DNA from: Candidatus Krumholzibacteriia bacterium | GTDB taxonomy: Bacteria; Krumholzibacteriota; Krumholzibacteriia; LZORAL124-64-63 | DNA length: 15,502 nucleotides | NCBI GenBank assembly: GCA_030590265.1 | Contig: JAUUYW010000035.1 | Location: 1-15,502 of the forward strand | Reading direction: 5' to 3' | Made by a program: the position numbers and the translations under genes | Shown: in pieces, positions 1-6,344 of the stretch | How positions within the stretch are numbered: position 1 is the first letter of the stretch | How the letters are laid out: every line of letters begins with the position of its first letter | Notes under the pieces: generated by a model | The model's input: only the letters and a program-made list of their open reading frames with translations | Database searches by the model: none | What the model was told of the DNA's origin: nothing

Positions 1-1233
1 ATGGGGAGCAAGGTACAAGTTGCCAGAGATCATTGTGGCCCCTGTTCCGCTTCCGGTTGCGGCGGCCTCTTCTTGGTGCCCAAGATTGTTCAGAATACGT
101 TGGCAGGCGGCATCAAAAATTTTCTGATCCTCCAAATCCCGCAAGGCTTTTCCCAATTCTTTCCACATATAACCTAATGCATTCTGGGCATCCTGGTCTG
201 GGTTGAAATCAGGGTACATCCTGGCATAATGTTGATCAGGATCAGTGGGAGGCCTGAAATAATCCCATTCGGCATACAGAATAAGAACGACTTCACCGGG
301 CACTGACCACAAAGTGACCCCAAACCACGAGTCCTTGAGGAATTCATCCAATGAATAGGCTAAAGCGGCATCATTGGAATTTTCCAGAGGAATTCGGCAG
401 GCAATGCAAACCTTGAAACCGGAATGATCGCTGGCGTCGACGATGATTTGGCTCGTTTCCACCGGAGGGTAATCCGTCGGTTCGGGGTAGTATGGTTTGG
501 CAGCCGGACCGAAATCAAATTTTTCCCGAATGATTTCCAGAACCGCTTTCTTATCCACGGGGCCACTGACAACGATCACGGCTTTTTCAGAGCGGATGTG
601 CTCGTTCTGAAAATTCTGGAAATCTTTTATTTCCGTTTGTTTCACGGTTTCAGGGTAACCACCCACATCCCGGCCAAAAGGATGTCCGGGGTAAGCAGTT
701 TGAAAAGTTGTTTGATAAAGTTCTTGTGTGGGTGACAGGCGATTCCGAAAAGCCAACTCTTCCAAAACGATACTTTTTTCCAGCTCAAAACTGATGGAAT
801 CCGTCACCGCACCATGCATTCGATCAACCTCAAGATCGAGGATTTCGGGCAAAAACTCAGGCAAACACTGGCTCGAAAATACCAAAAAGGGAGTTGAGGT
901 AAGAGCATGGTTGTAGGTGGAATACAAGGTCAGCAAGCGTTTCAATTCGCCGTCAGGATGTTCATGCCCGCTGTCGGTCAACAGGTGTTCGGCCAAGTGA
1001 GCCAAACCAGCCAAGCTGTCTGGGTTCGTGGCAGCCCCGGCATTGTAATAAACCTTGACCTGGACCAGGCGTTCCCAAGGCACTGATTGCACCACCGCGC
1101 GCAAGCCATTGGGAAGCGTGACTTGGATTTGGGTTGCAGTCAGGGTGGAGTCTGGAAGGGCGGGTTCGTCACTCCGGGTTGAAGTTGAAATGACCATGAT
1201 CATCATGAGGTAAAAAATAGATATTCTTGCCAT
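1..1233 (-). CDS. M16 family zinc metallopeptidase (insulinase/processing-peptidase type), C-terminus beyond window
   Basis: This is a continuous open frame of 411 codons reading from an ATG at 1233 off the left edge without a stop, so the C-terminal part is missing. Residues 1-20 are a hydrophobic signal-peptide-like segment, so export to the periplasm or envelope is likely. The inverted zinc motif HxxEH is seen as HLAEH at residues 79-83 (bases 985-999). It is followed about 75 residues later by a Glu pair (VLEEL, about 156-160) that supplies the third zinc ligand. The later HPFGRDVGGYPE stretch is also typical of M16 proteins. M16 enzymes degrade or process peptides inside a clam-shell chamber; the substrate here is unknown. 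GAGGGG lies 6 bases before the ATG, a strong ribosome site. The gene starts 49 bases after the stop of the ion-channel gene, so co-transcription is likely. An intact catalytic motif argues for an active subunit. Confidence 0.93.
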   Translation of the reverse strand, partial: MARISIFYLMMIMVISTSTRSDEPALPDSTLTATQIQVTLPNGLRAVVQSVPWERLVQVKVYYNAGAATNPDSLAGLAHLAEHLLTDSGHEHPDGELKRLLTLYSTYNHALTSTPFLVFSSQCLPEFLPEILDLEVDRMHGAVTDSISFELEKSIVLEELAFRNRLSPTQELYQTTFQTAYPGHPFGRDVGGYPETVKQTEIKDFQNFQNEHIRSEKAVIVVSGPVDKKAVLEIIREKFDFGPAAKPYYPEPTDYPPVETSQIIVDASDHSGFKVCIACRIPLENSNDAALAYSLDEFLKDSWFGVTLWSVPGEVVLILYAEWDYFRPPTDPDQHYARMYPDFNPDQDAQNALGYMWKELGKALRDLEDQKIFDAACQRILNNLGHQEEAAATGSGTGATMISGNLYLAPH

Positions 1234-1282
1234 TCAGATCCCCTCATTCCCAGAAACTAACAGGATCAAGCTTATGCGTTTT

Positions 1283-2293
1283 CTACCCAAACAAACCGTT
1301 GTTAAAGGCCAAAAAAGCCAAAACCGAAAGATAAAACACCGGAAAGGCCACTCGGCAAATGCGGTCAATTTTCAATTTTTTGGGAAAGTTGTTCTCCGAC
1401 AAACCATCAACCAACAAACTTTCAATCATGGTTGCGGCGATGATAACAACCGACAGAATCATCACCTTGTCAGCCACAGTCAAATAGCTGACCCTTGGCA
1501 GTGAGGATGTGGTGACAAACTGATAGGCAATGACCGTCAGAATTCCCCCACTGGACACACCTGCCCGGCGCCCCAGTCTTTCACCGCTCATCCAGAAGAC
1601 CACCCAGGTTAGTGAAACGATGATCATCACGGTGAGAAAAATTTTCCAGAGATAGAATCCCGAGTCCCTCTTCACTGAAAAATGGAAAGCAAGGTTGGAA
1701 AAGGGCACCACGTCACGCACTCGCGAGACTTCATACTGCTCGATTTCCAGCCCTGTAACTTCCCATTCGGTCAATGCGTAAAGCTGATCGTAGCCGGTGC
1801 GTTCCCTGTTGGGTATCAGTTGCACCTCGTCCATGTTCCAGGGAAAGCTTTCCAGCTCGACCGGCAGAATCTGGGTGTCGAAAGGAAATTTTCGGAAATC
1901 GAGCCGGGCCCGCATGGTGGTGTTGATGCGTGCAGAAAGTTCGGCCCGGCCATCAGCGTGGACAATCAATTTTTCGCCGCCTGCACTTATTTTGCCGACA
2001 GGGTTGGTGGGATAGATCTGTGCTGACCAGATATCTGACCGAAAAGCCTCCACCTCATGGCCGGAGTAGACTTGAATGGCCGAGCCTTCACTGTCCGGAT
2101 CAAAAGCCAGCAGTGGGTCTTGCCAGGCAACAAAGACATCAATTTCGGCGGTGAAAGTATTGCTGATCTCATCGATATTTGTGATGTCCACCAGATACAT
2201 GCCGACTGAAACTTCACGCAGGGCCGAGGGCTCATCAGTCAAAGCAGTTCCGGCAAACAAAATCAGAAAAAGTGCCAGCAGGGCAGTGCGCAT
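1283..2293 (-). CDS. Prokaryotic pentameric ligand-gated ion channel (Cys-loop receptor superfamily)
   Basis: This encodes a 336-residue homologue of bacterial pLGICs (GLIC/ELIC-like). Residues 1-19 are a signal peptide. About 25-210 form the extracellular beta-sandwich, including the signature RKFPFDTQ (134-141), where the position of the first loop cysteine is Ile (142), as usual in bacteria. Four membrane segments follow: M1 about 212-235, pore-lining M2 about 243-263, M3 about 270-293 and M4 about 312-331. The SSLPRVSYLT motif sits after M2. The M3-M4 linker is only about 18 residues, so the large intracellular domain of animal receptors is absent. Taking the Leu of the ILTV stretch as 9' (L252), positions 2' and 6' are Gly and -1'/0' are Arg. 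The start is set at ATG 2293 because GAGGA lies 8 bases upstream. A TTG at 2344 is in frame but falls inside the likely -10 box, and ATG 2302 has no spaced ribosome site. Ligand and ion selectivity are unknown. Confidence 0.94.
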   Translation of the reverse strand: MRTALLALFLILFAGTALTDEPSALREVSVGMYLVDITNIDEISNTFTAEIDVFVAWQDPLLAFDPDSEGSAIQVYSGHEVEAFRSDIWSAQIYPTNPVGKISAGGEKLIVHADGRAELSARINTTMRARLDFRKFPFDTQILPVELESFPWNMDEVQLIPNRERTGYDQLYALTEWEVTGLEIEQYEVSRVRDVVPFSNLAFHFSVKRDSGFYLWKIFLTVMIIVSLTWVVFWMSGERLGRRAGVSSGGILTVIAYQFVTTSSLPRVSYLTVADKVMILSVVIIAATMIESLLVDGLSENNFPKKLKIDRICRVAFPVFYLSVLAFLAFNNGLFG

Positions 2294-2342
2294 CAGGATC
2301 ATCCTCACAATTGGAAGTATCTTACTCGTAAATTCCGTGGGC

Positions 2343-2351
2343 AATATAGCA
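2343..2351 (-). promoter_or_regulatory. Candidate extended -10 promoter for the channel gene
   Basis: Read on the minus strand, TG-C-TATATT forms an extended -10 element (TG at 2351-2350, hexamer 2348-2343) with no convincing -35. Transcription would begin near 2337, giving a leader of about 44 bases before the channel ATG at 2293. This suggests that the channel/peptidase pair can be expressed independently of the toxin-antitoxin operon upstream. It is a pattern match only. Confidence 0.4.
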
Positions 2352-2392
2352 CAAAAAGGATTGGTGGACGATGTCGGAATTCCAGTAGCCCT

Positions 2393-2767
2393 TCATTGTT
2401 TCGCCCGATACTCAACCCCTTCGATTTCCTTGAAGTCGCCATCCTGAGTCCACAAAGTTGCGGTGTTGAAGCGAGCGGTTGCCAGGATGATGCTGTCTGC
2501 CAATGGCAATTGAAGATCGTGGCTAAGTTTGGCCGCATTGACAGCCAGGATGGCATCGAGGTCTACCACCTTGCCTTGTTGCATGGCCGCTGTGGCGCGC
2601 AAAGCTGATGTCTCGTCGGCCATTTGAAGGATGCGTTTGAAAACTTCAAACAAGGTCAGGGTCGGTACAATGAGGGAATCAATATCTTCAATGGCCGGAG
2701 CAAACTCAGGGGCGTTGGGGCCACCGGTGAAATACTCAAGCCAGGCGGAAGAGTCGATGACATTCAT
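2393..2767 (-). CDS. vapC: VapC-type PIN-domain toxin (ribonuclease)
   Basis: This is a 124-residue single PIN domain, the usual length for a VapC toxin. The acidic residues that bind Mg2+/Mn2+ are visible in order: D5 (NVIDSSAW), E41 (LFEVFK), D91 (LADSII), and D109/D111 (TQDGDF). VapC toxins are endoribonucleases that cleave tRNA or rRNA and arrest translation; the target here cannot be read from sequence. The start ATG at 2767 overlaps the antitoxin stop by 4 bases (ATGA), giving translational coupling with the antitoxin made first. All catalytic acids are present, so there is no sign of decay. It ends 99 bases before the ion-channel ATG, with no terminator seen between them. Confidence 0.9.
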   Translation of the reverse strand: MNVIDSSAWLEYFTGGPNAPEFAPAIEDIDSLIVPTLTLFEVFKRILQMADETSALRATAAMQQGKVVDLDAILAVNAAKLSHDLQLPLADSIILATARFNTATLWTQDGDFKEIEGVEYRAKQ

Positions 2768-2970
2768 AAGCGATCCCCATCTCGCTCAATGGTGGTATCG
2801 ATACCGGGGAGGAAGCCACGCATTTGATTCATGGGCTGAAGTGGAATCAGTTCAATTCGTCCATTGAAAAGGGTGGCATGGATCTTTTGACCGGGGCGTA
2901 AACCGAGCGATTCCCTGATTTGTTTGGGAATGACAACTTGAAATTTCGGGGAAACGGTGAGTGTTGGCAT
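2764..2970 (-). CDS. vapB: AbrB/SpoVT (MazE-like fold) antitoxin paired with VapC
   Basis: This 68-residue antitoxin has a SpoVT/AbrB swapped-hairpin DNA-binding domain at about residues 4-43 (TLTVSPKFQVVIPKQIRE, then LGLRPGQK) and a C-terminal tail at about 50-68 (MRGFLPGIDTTIER). Tails of this kind insert into and block the VapC active site. The start is placed at ATG 2970: AAAGGG lies 8 bases upstream, the promoter below puts the transcript start near 3000, and the AbrB domain begins right at this Met. A longer in-frame extension to 3093 would lie upstream of the promoter and is rejected. The protein probably represses its own promoter together with VapC, as VapBC complexes generally do. 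Confidence 0.9.
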   Translation of the reverse strand: MPTLTVSPKFQVVIPKQIRESLGLRPGQKIHATLFNGRIELIPLQPMNQMRGFLPGIDTTIERDGDRL

Positions 2971-3006
2971 ACTTAATACCCTTTGATCGAGAAAAGTAAT
3001 ACCAAT

Positions 3007-3035
3007 ATTATATCGATTAAATAATTGCATGTCAA
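3007..3035 (-). promoter_or_regulatory. Perfect-consensus sigma70 promoter of the vapBC operon
   Basis: On the minus strand, TTGACA (3035-3030), a 17-base spacer and TATAAT (3012-3007) match the sigma70 consensus at all twelve positions. It sits about 37 bases before the antitoxin ATG at 2970. An imperfect inverted repeat centred on ATCGAT (3012-3017; flanks TATT and AATA) overlaps the -10 and is a candidate operator for the antitoxin complex. Such a strong promoter fits an autorepressed toxin-antitoxin operon. Confidence 0.82.
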
Positions 3036-3142
3036 TGCTCTCTTTTTCCTGAATAAAGAGGGGTGTTTTGGTGTAACCTCTTAGTTCTAGCATTATTTGT
3101 GGGATCCAAAAGGGACAATTGAATCTAAAATGATCCCAATGG

Positions 3143-3172
3143 TAGACACAAATTTCACCAATATGCTAAATT
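3143..3172 (+). promoter_or_regulatory. Weak candidate promoter for the TPR gene
   Basis: TAGACA (3143-3148), an 18-base gap and TAAATT (3167-3172) preceded by TG one base upstream form a possible extended -10 promoter about 40 bases before the ATG at 3219. The hexamers are imperfect, so this is only the best candidate in the 248-bp region between vapB and the TPR gene. Confidence 0.28.
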
Positions 3173-3218
3173 CCACCAACCAAAGAACCACTCATCGCCC
3201 GTTCATGGAGTCTCATCA

Positions 3219-5510
3219 ATGAATCTGTTTCAGGAGTTGCGCCAGCGCCGCGTCCCCCAAATTTCAAGTGCTTATATTGTAGCTAGTTGGGGAATAATCC
3301 AGTTTTTTGATTTTCTTGAAAGCCGCATGGCCGTTTCTCCCAATCTGGTCAACCTGGTGGGCATTGGACTGGTTTTGTTGTTGCCGTCCGTGGTTCTTAT
3401 GGCCTGGGTTCACGGACGACCCGGCCGAGATTCCTGGGGCCGCATTCCCGCAGTGCTTGTGCCGGCCAATCTTCTGGCAATCGTGCTCCTGCTCTTTTTC
3501 ATGTTTCGAGGCCAGGATCTGGGTGCCATCACCAAAACCATCGAAGTTCAGGATGAAAATGGAGCCGTCAGCGAAAGAGTGGTTCCCAAGAGTCAGTTTC
3601 GCCGCAGAGTTCTGATTTTTTATCCAGAAAATATTGGTGATGCGGAAAACGACTGGGCCCGTGAAACCATCAATATTCTGCAAGGTCTGGACCTCAATCA
3701 GGATGTTTTTGTGGACCCGGTCACTCCCATGGCCATGGTGGGTGCCATGCAGGACGCAGGCAGTGACGATGGGCACCTTCTGAATCGATCCCGCCAGCGT
3801 AAAATGGCCAACGATGCGCATCTGCCGTATTTCCTGACCAGCACAATCAATTTTGAGAACAAGGTCTGGACCTTCTCCAGTGAACTGCACGAAAGTGAGT
3901 CAGGGCGTGTCTTGGCCAACCGGACAACCGAAGCGGATGACATTTTCACTCTGGTCGATCTGACATCCCGCCAAATCAGGGAGGACCTGGAGATCCCGTC
4001 TTCGCATCTGGAAAGCAGTCAGGATCTTCCAGTAGCCGAGCTGTCCAGCAATGATTTGGAGGCATTGAAAAGTCATGTGAAAGGCTTGATCGCCGTCACC
4101 CATGAAAACGACTGGGCCAAAGCGGCTCCTCTTTTTGATGATGCCGTTGAGAAGGATGCGGGCTATACCATGGCCCACTTTCTGCGTTTCGCTGTATACC
4201 AAACTCTTGGTGATGCTGAAAAATCCAACGAGGCCATCACTTTGGCCATGGAAAATCTTTATCGGGTTCCCGAACGCACCAGCTTCATGATCAAATCCCA
4301 GTATTACTACAGCGTGAAACAGGACGCCGACAAGTCCATGGCCGTGCTGAAGATGTGGAGTAAGATCTATCCCAACGATGTTGAAGCCTACAACATGCAG
4401 GCCCTCTATTATTTTATCAGGCAGGATTTGCCCAACACCATAACTGCTTATGAAAACATTCTGGCCATTGATCCCAGCCAGGTGAAATTGATCAGGAAAA
4501 TCGCATCTCTTCACCAGCAATCGGGTAATCTGGATCAGGCAGAAAAGTACTATTTGCGTTTTGTGGAAATGTTCCCCACCGATACCAAGGGCTACCGGGA
4601 CCTGGCTGATTTTTATAGTTCAACAGGCCAGCTGGACCGGGCTCGAGATGCGTTGGAAAAAGCACAGATAGTCGATCCCAGTGAACTGGATATTGTTTTG
4701 GGTTTGGTGGATGTGGATATCAAATCAGGCAAGTTTGAAGAATCGGCACAGGTGCTGGATGAGGAGTTGGGTCGGGCCAAAACAGAGCGAGATCGCTTAA
4801 AAATTCTGATTCGACAAATGACTCTTTCAGGAATGTTGGGCAAGACTGATCAATTGATTCTGGTACTGGAATCGTTTCACCTGACCCTGTTGGAGGTTCA
4901 AAATCCCATGCAAGCCGACCTGATCTACTCCATGCTTTTGCCCCAGGTCAGCTGGGCAGGGAAACCGGAGGCCGCTTTGCAGCGACTTGACCTTTTGGTT
5001 GGCCAAATCATTTCTCCCTATGACAAGTTGGTTGGTGTAGGACGAGCCTGGACTCTGGTTGATTTGGGGCGCACTGAGGAAGCCAAAACTACTTTGGCCG
5101 AGGCCGCTGAATTGGTGGAAACCTTCAAGTTTGAGACATTCCGCTCAAGCCTTGCTTTGGTTGGTGGGATGGTGGCGGAGAAAGAAGGCGACCTCGTTTC
5201 TGCCGTACCCCTGTTCAGGACAGCCCATGAAACCACCATGGAGATGCAGCCTCTTTTCCCTATCAGATTGGGTCGTGCCTTGCGAAAAAACAGCCAACCG
5301 GAAGAGGCCAGGGAAGTGCTGGAATCAGCCTTGGAAACAAATCCTTCTCATCCTGAATTGCATCTGGAATTGGCTCTGGTCATGAGGGATTTGGGCCAAT
5401 CCGGGAAGGCCCGTGAACATTTGAAAACGGCACAGGATGCCTGGAGCAACGCCCACCCGGATTTTCCACCTGCATTGAGGGCTCAGGCCTTTGCGTCGGA
5501 GGTCAACTAG
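3219..5510 (+). CDS. Membrane-anchored TolB-like/TPR repeat protein
   Basis: This 763-residue protein opens with NLFQELRQRRV and three hydrophobic segments (about 14-32, 44-63, 77-96). This N-terminal module resembles one found in front of adenylate cyclases, kinases and TPR proteins in many environmental bacteria. Residues about 130-265 look like a TolB-N/FlgO-type domain (YFLTSTINFENKVWTFSSEL, then VDLTSRQIREDLE). From about 275 to the end there are many tetratricopeptide units, recognisable by NLDQAEKYYLRFVEMFP, GQLDRARDALEKAQIVDPS, EEAREVLESALETNPSHPEL and GQSGKAREHLKTAQ. TPRs are protein-binding scaffolds and no catalytic domain is seen. GGAG lies 8 bases before the ATG. The gene stands alone on the plus strand, divergent from vapBC and convergent with the Gly-rich protein gene. 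Its partner and exact role are unknown. Confidence 0.88.
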   Translation: MNLFQELRQRRVPQISSAYIVASWGIIQFFDFLESRMAVSPNLVNLVGIGLVLLLPSVVLMAWVHGRPGRDSWGRIPAVLVPANLLAIVLLLFFMFRGQDLGAITKTIEVQDENGAVSERVVPKSQFRRRVLIFYPENIGDAENDWARETINILQGLDLNQDVFVDPVTPMAMVGAMQDAGSDDGHLLNRSRQRKMANDAHLPYFLTSTINFENKVWTFSSELHESESGRVLANRTTEADDIFTLVDLTSRQIREDLEIPSSHLESSQDLPVAELSSNDLEALKSHVKGLIAVTHENDWAKAAPLFDDAVEKDAGYTMAHFLRFAVYQTLGDAEKSNEAITLAMENLYRVPERTSFMIKSQYYYSVKQDADKSMAVLKMWSKIYPNDVEAYNMQALYYFIRQDLPNTITAYENILAIDPSQVKLIRKIASLHQQSGNLDQAEKYYLRFVEMFPTDTKGYRDLADFYSSTGQLDRARDALEKAQIVDPSELDIVLGLVDVDIKSGKFEESAQVLDEELGRAKTERDRLKILIRQMTLSGMLGKTDQLILVLESFHLTLLEVQNPMQADLIYSMLLPQVSWAGKPEAALQRLDLLVGQIISPYDKLVGVGRAWTLVDLGRTEEAKTTLAEAAELVETFKFETFRSSLALVGGMVAEKEGDLVSAVPLFRTAHETTMEMQPLFPIRLGRALRKNSQPEEAREVLESALETNPSHPELHLELALVMRDLGQSGKAREHLKTAQDAWSNAHPDFPPALRAQAFASEVN

Positions 5511-5522
5511 TTTTCAAACTAG
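5507..5522. repeat. Small palindrome carrying both convergent stop codons
   Basis: CTAGTTT and AAACTAG form a perfect 7-bp inverted repeat around two bases. The plus-strand TAG of the TPR gene (5508-5510) lies in one arm and the minus-strand TAG of the Gly-rich gene (5519-5521) lies in the other. It is AT-rich with no GC stem or T-run, so it is unlikely to be an efficient intrinsic terminator by itself. Confidence 0.5.
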
Positions 5523-6175
5523 CGATCGTAGACCATTTTGACTTTCACCAGCTCGTCTTTGCCTGGAATTTGGATTTCTTCGCTAACGAAGAGCCGTTTT
5601 CCCCCTTTTTCCAGGCTGTAATACCGAACCCGAGCCACTGTTTCCTGACGTGTTTTCCATTTTACGACCAAAGTTGAACCAACCCAGCTTGCGGTGGCTG
5701 TGGCCTCCCCTCGCTGGGTCCAGATATGGTTGGTTCGACCATCGGTGTACAGCAATCGGGTGATGTCCAGGCCATTGGTGACGTTGAGTTCATGGCCGTC
5801 CTGAAAAATTTCCAGGCGGGAGTATTGTTTTTTCATTTCTTCGGCTCGCTGTTGGGCCTTTGAGTTTTGGGGCATGTCGGCTGAGCCGCCGGGATGTCCT
5901 CCGCCACCTCGCCCTCCGCCGCCGCCTTGTCCGCCACCACCACCGCGTCCACCACCACCACCGCGGCCGCCACCCCCGCCTTTGCCGCCGCCTCCACCAC
6001 TGCCTTTGCCGCCACCCATAGCTTCCATCATGACTTGTTGAAGGTCGTCACTCATTTTTTTGTTGATGGTCCAAAAACCGGTGAGATTGGGTTGATTGCT
6101 GAGGCTCTCTTCGGCTGCCATACCGGTGATGGCGATGAGCAGGAAAATCATGGTGAAAAGGATCGTTCGTTTCAT
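5519..6175 (-). CDS. Secreted protein with periodic Gly-rich repeat and lipocalin-like flanks; function unknown
   Basis: This is a 218-residue protein. Residues 1-20 form a signal peptide (AITGMAAEE cleavage region). The segment LTGFWTINKKMSDD (31-44) resembles the opening strand of small secreted beta proteins of the 'GTWKLN..KSD' type. Residues 54-97 are almost pure Gly with Lys, Arg or Gln every sixth position: a flexible, positively charged linker. A linker of charged residues (AQQRAEEMKKQ, 107-117) follows, then a beta-rich C-terminal part (118-218). That part has LEIFQDGHELNVTN, DGRTNHIWTQRGE and LVVKWKTRQE, the alternating pattern seen in lipocalin/DUF-type domains of Gram-negative secreted proteins. 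A GGAGAG about 12 bases upstream is a weakly spaced ribosome site. The gene lies just after the terminator of the efflux operon, so it must have its own promoter; none was clear. I do not recognise a function. Confidence 0.8.
   Translation of the reverse strand: MKRTILFTMIFLLIAITGMAAEESLSNQPNLTGFWTINKKMSDDLQQVMMEAMGGGKGSGGGGGKGGGGGRGGGGGRGGGGGQGGGGGRGGGGHPGGSADMPQNSKAQQRAEEMKKQYSRLEIFQDGHELNVTNGLDITRLLYTDGRTNHIWTQRGEATATASWVGSTLVVKWKTRQETVARVRYYSLEKGGKRLFVSEEIQIPGKDELVKVKMVYDR
5885..6016 (-). repeat. 18-bp coding minisatellite (Gly5-Lys/Arg/Gln repeat)
   Basis: About seven units of 18 bases encode K/R/Q followed by five Gly, with small variations at the edges (GSG, HPGG). On the plus strand this appears as repeated CC(A/G/C)-rich triplets. 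Most units differ only at third codon positions. The period is a multiple of three, so unit gain or loss would change linker length without shifting frame. Confidence 0.85.
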
Positions 6176-6211
6176 TCAGTTGCTCGCTCTCCAGGGGTGG
6201 ATAGGAAGAGC

Positions 6212-6248
6212 CAGCCGGCCACAATGAACAGGTGGGGTGAGCCGGCTG
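6212..6248. repeat. Inverted repeat in the leader of the Gly-rich protein gene
   Basis: CAGCCGGC (6212-6219) and GCCGGCTG (6241-6248) are perfect inverted copies separated by 21 bases, between the efflux terminator and the ATG at 6175. It could be a protein-binding site or an mRNA hairpin in the leader. No promoter could be placed with confidence in 6176-6296. Confidence 0.3.
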
Positions 6249-6296
6249 ACTCCGGATTGACAAACACCAAACGCCAGGGCGCTGGAAAACAAGCGG

Positions 6297-6327
6297 AAAA
6301 AAACCGGGGATCTTGAAACCCCCGGTT
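6297..6327 (-). terminator. Rho-independent terminator of the RND efflux operon
   Basis: Read on the minus strand, AACCGGGG and CCCCGGTT form a perfect 8-bp stem with a 10-base loop, followed by a run of T (the plus-strand A7 at 6297-6303, part of which belongs to the stem). It begins 18 bases after the stop of the RND pump gene, the expected position for the operon end. Confidence 0.88.
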
Positions 6328-6344
6328 GGTTTTCAGAAAAGATG

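Noticed and set aside
424..735. Plus-strand frame of 103 codons near the left edge
   Set aside because: It is antisense to the M16 peptidase frame, which is open for all 411 codons with its zinc motif intact.
2294..2344. Longer N-terminus for the ion channel beginning at TTG 2344
   Set aside because: The TTG lies inside the proposed -10 element and has no ribosome site, and the extension would push the signal peptide away from the N-terminus.
2971..3093. 41-residue extension of the antitoxin upstream of ATG 2970
   Set aside because: The extension runs across the perfect-consensus promoter, and the AbrB-type domain begins at ATG 2970.
5885..6016. Possible CRISPR-like or simple non-coding tandem repeat
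   Set aside because: The 18-bp units have no spacers and stay exactly in frame inside a protein with a signal peptide, so this is a coding minisatellite.
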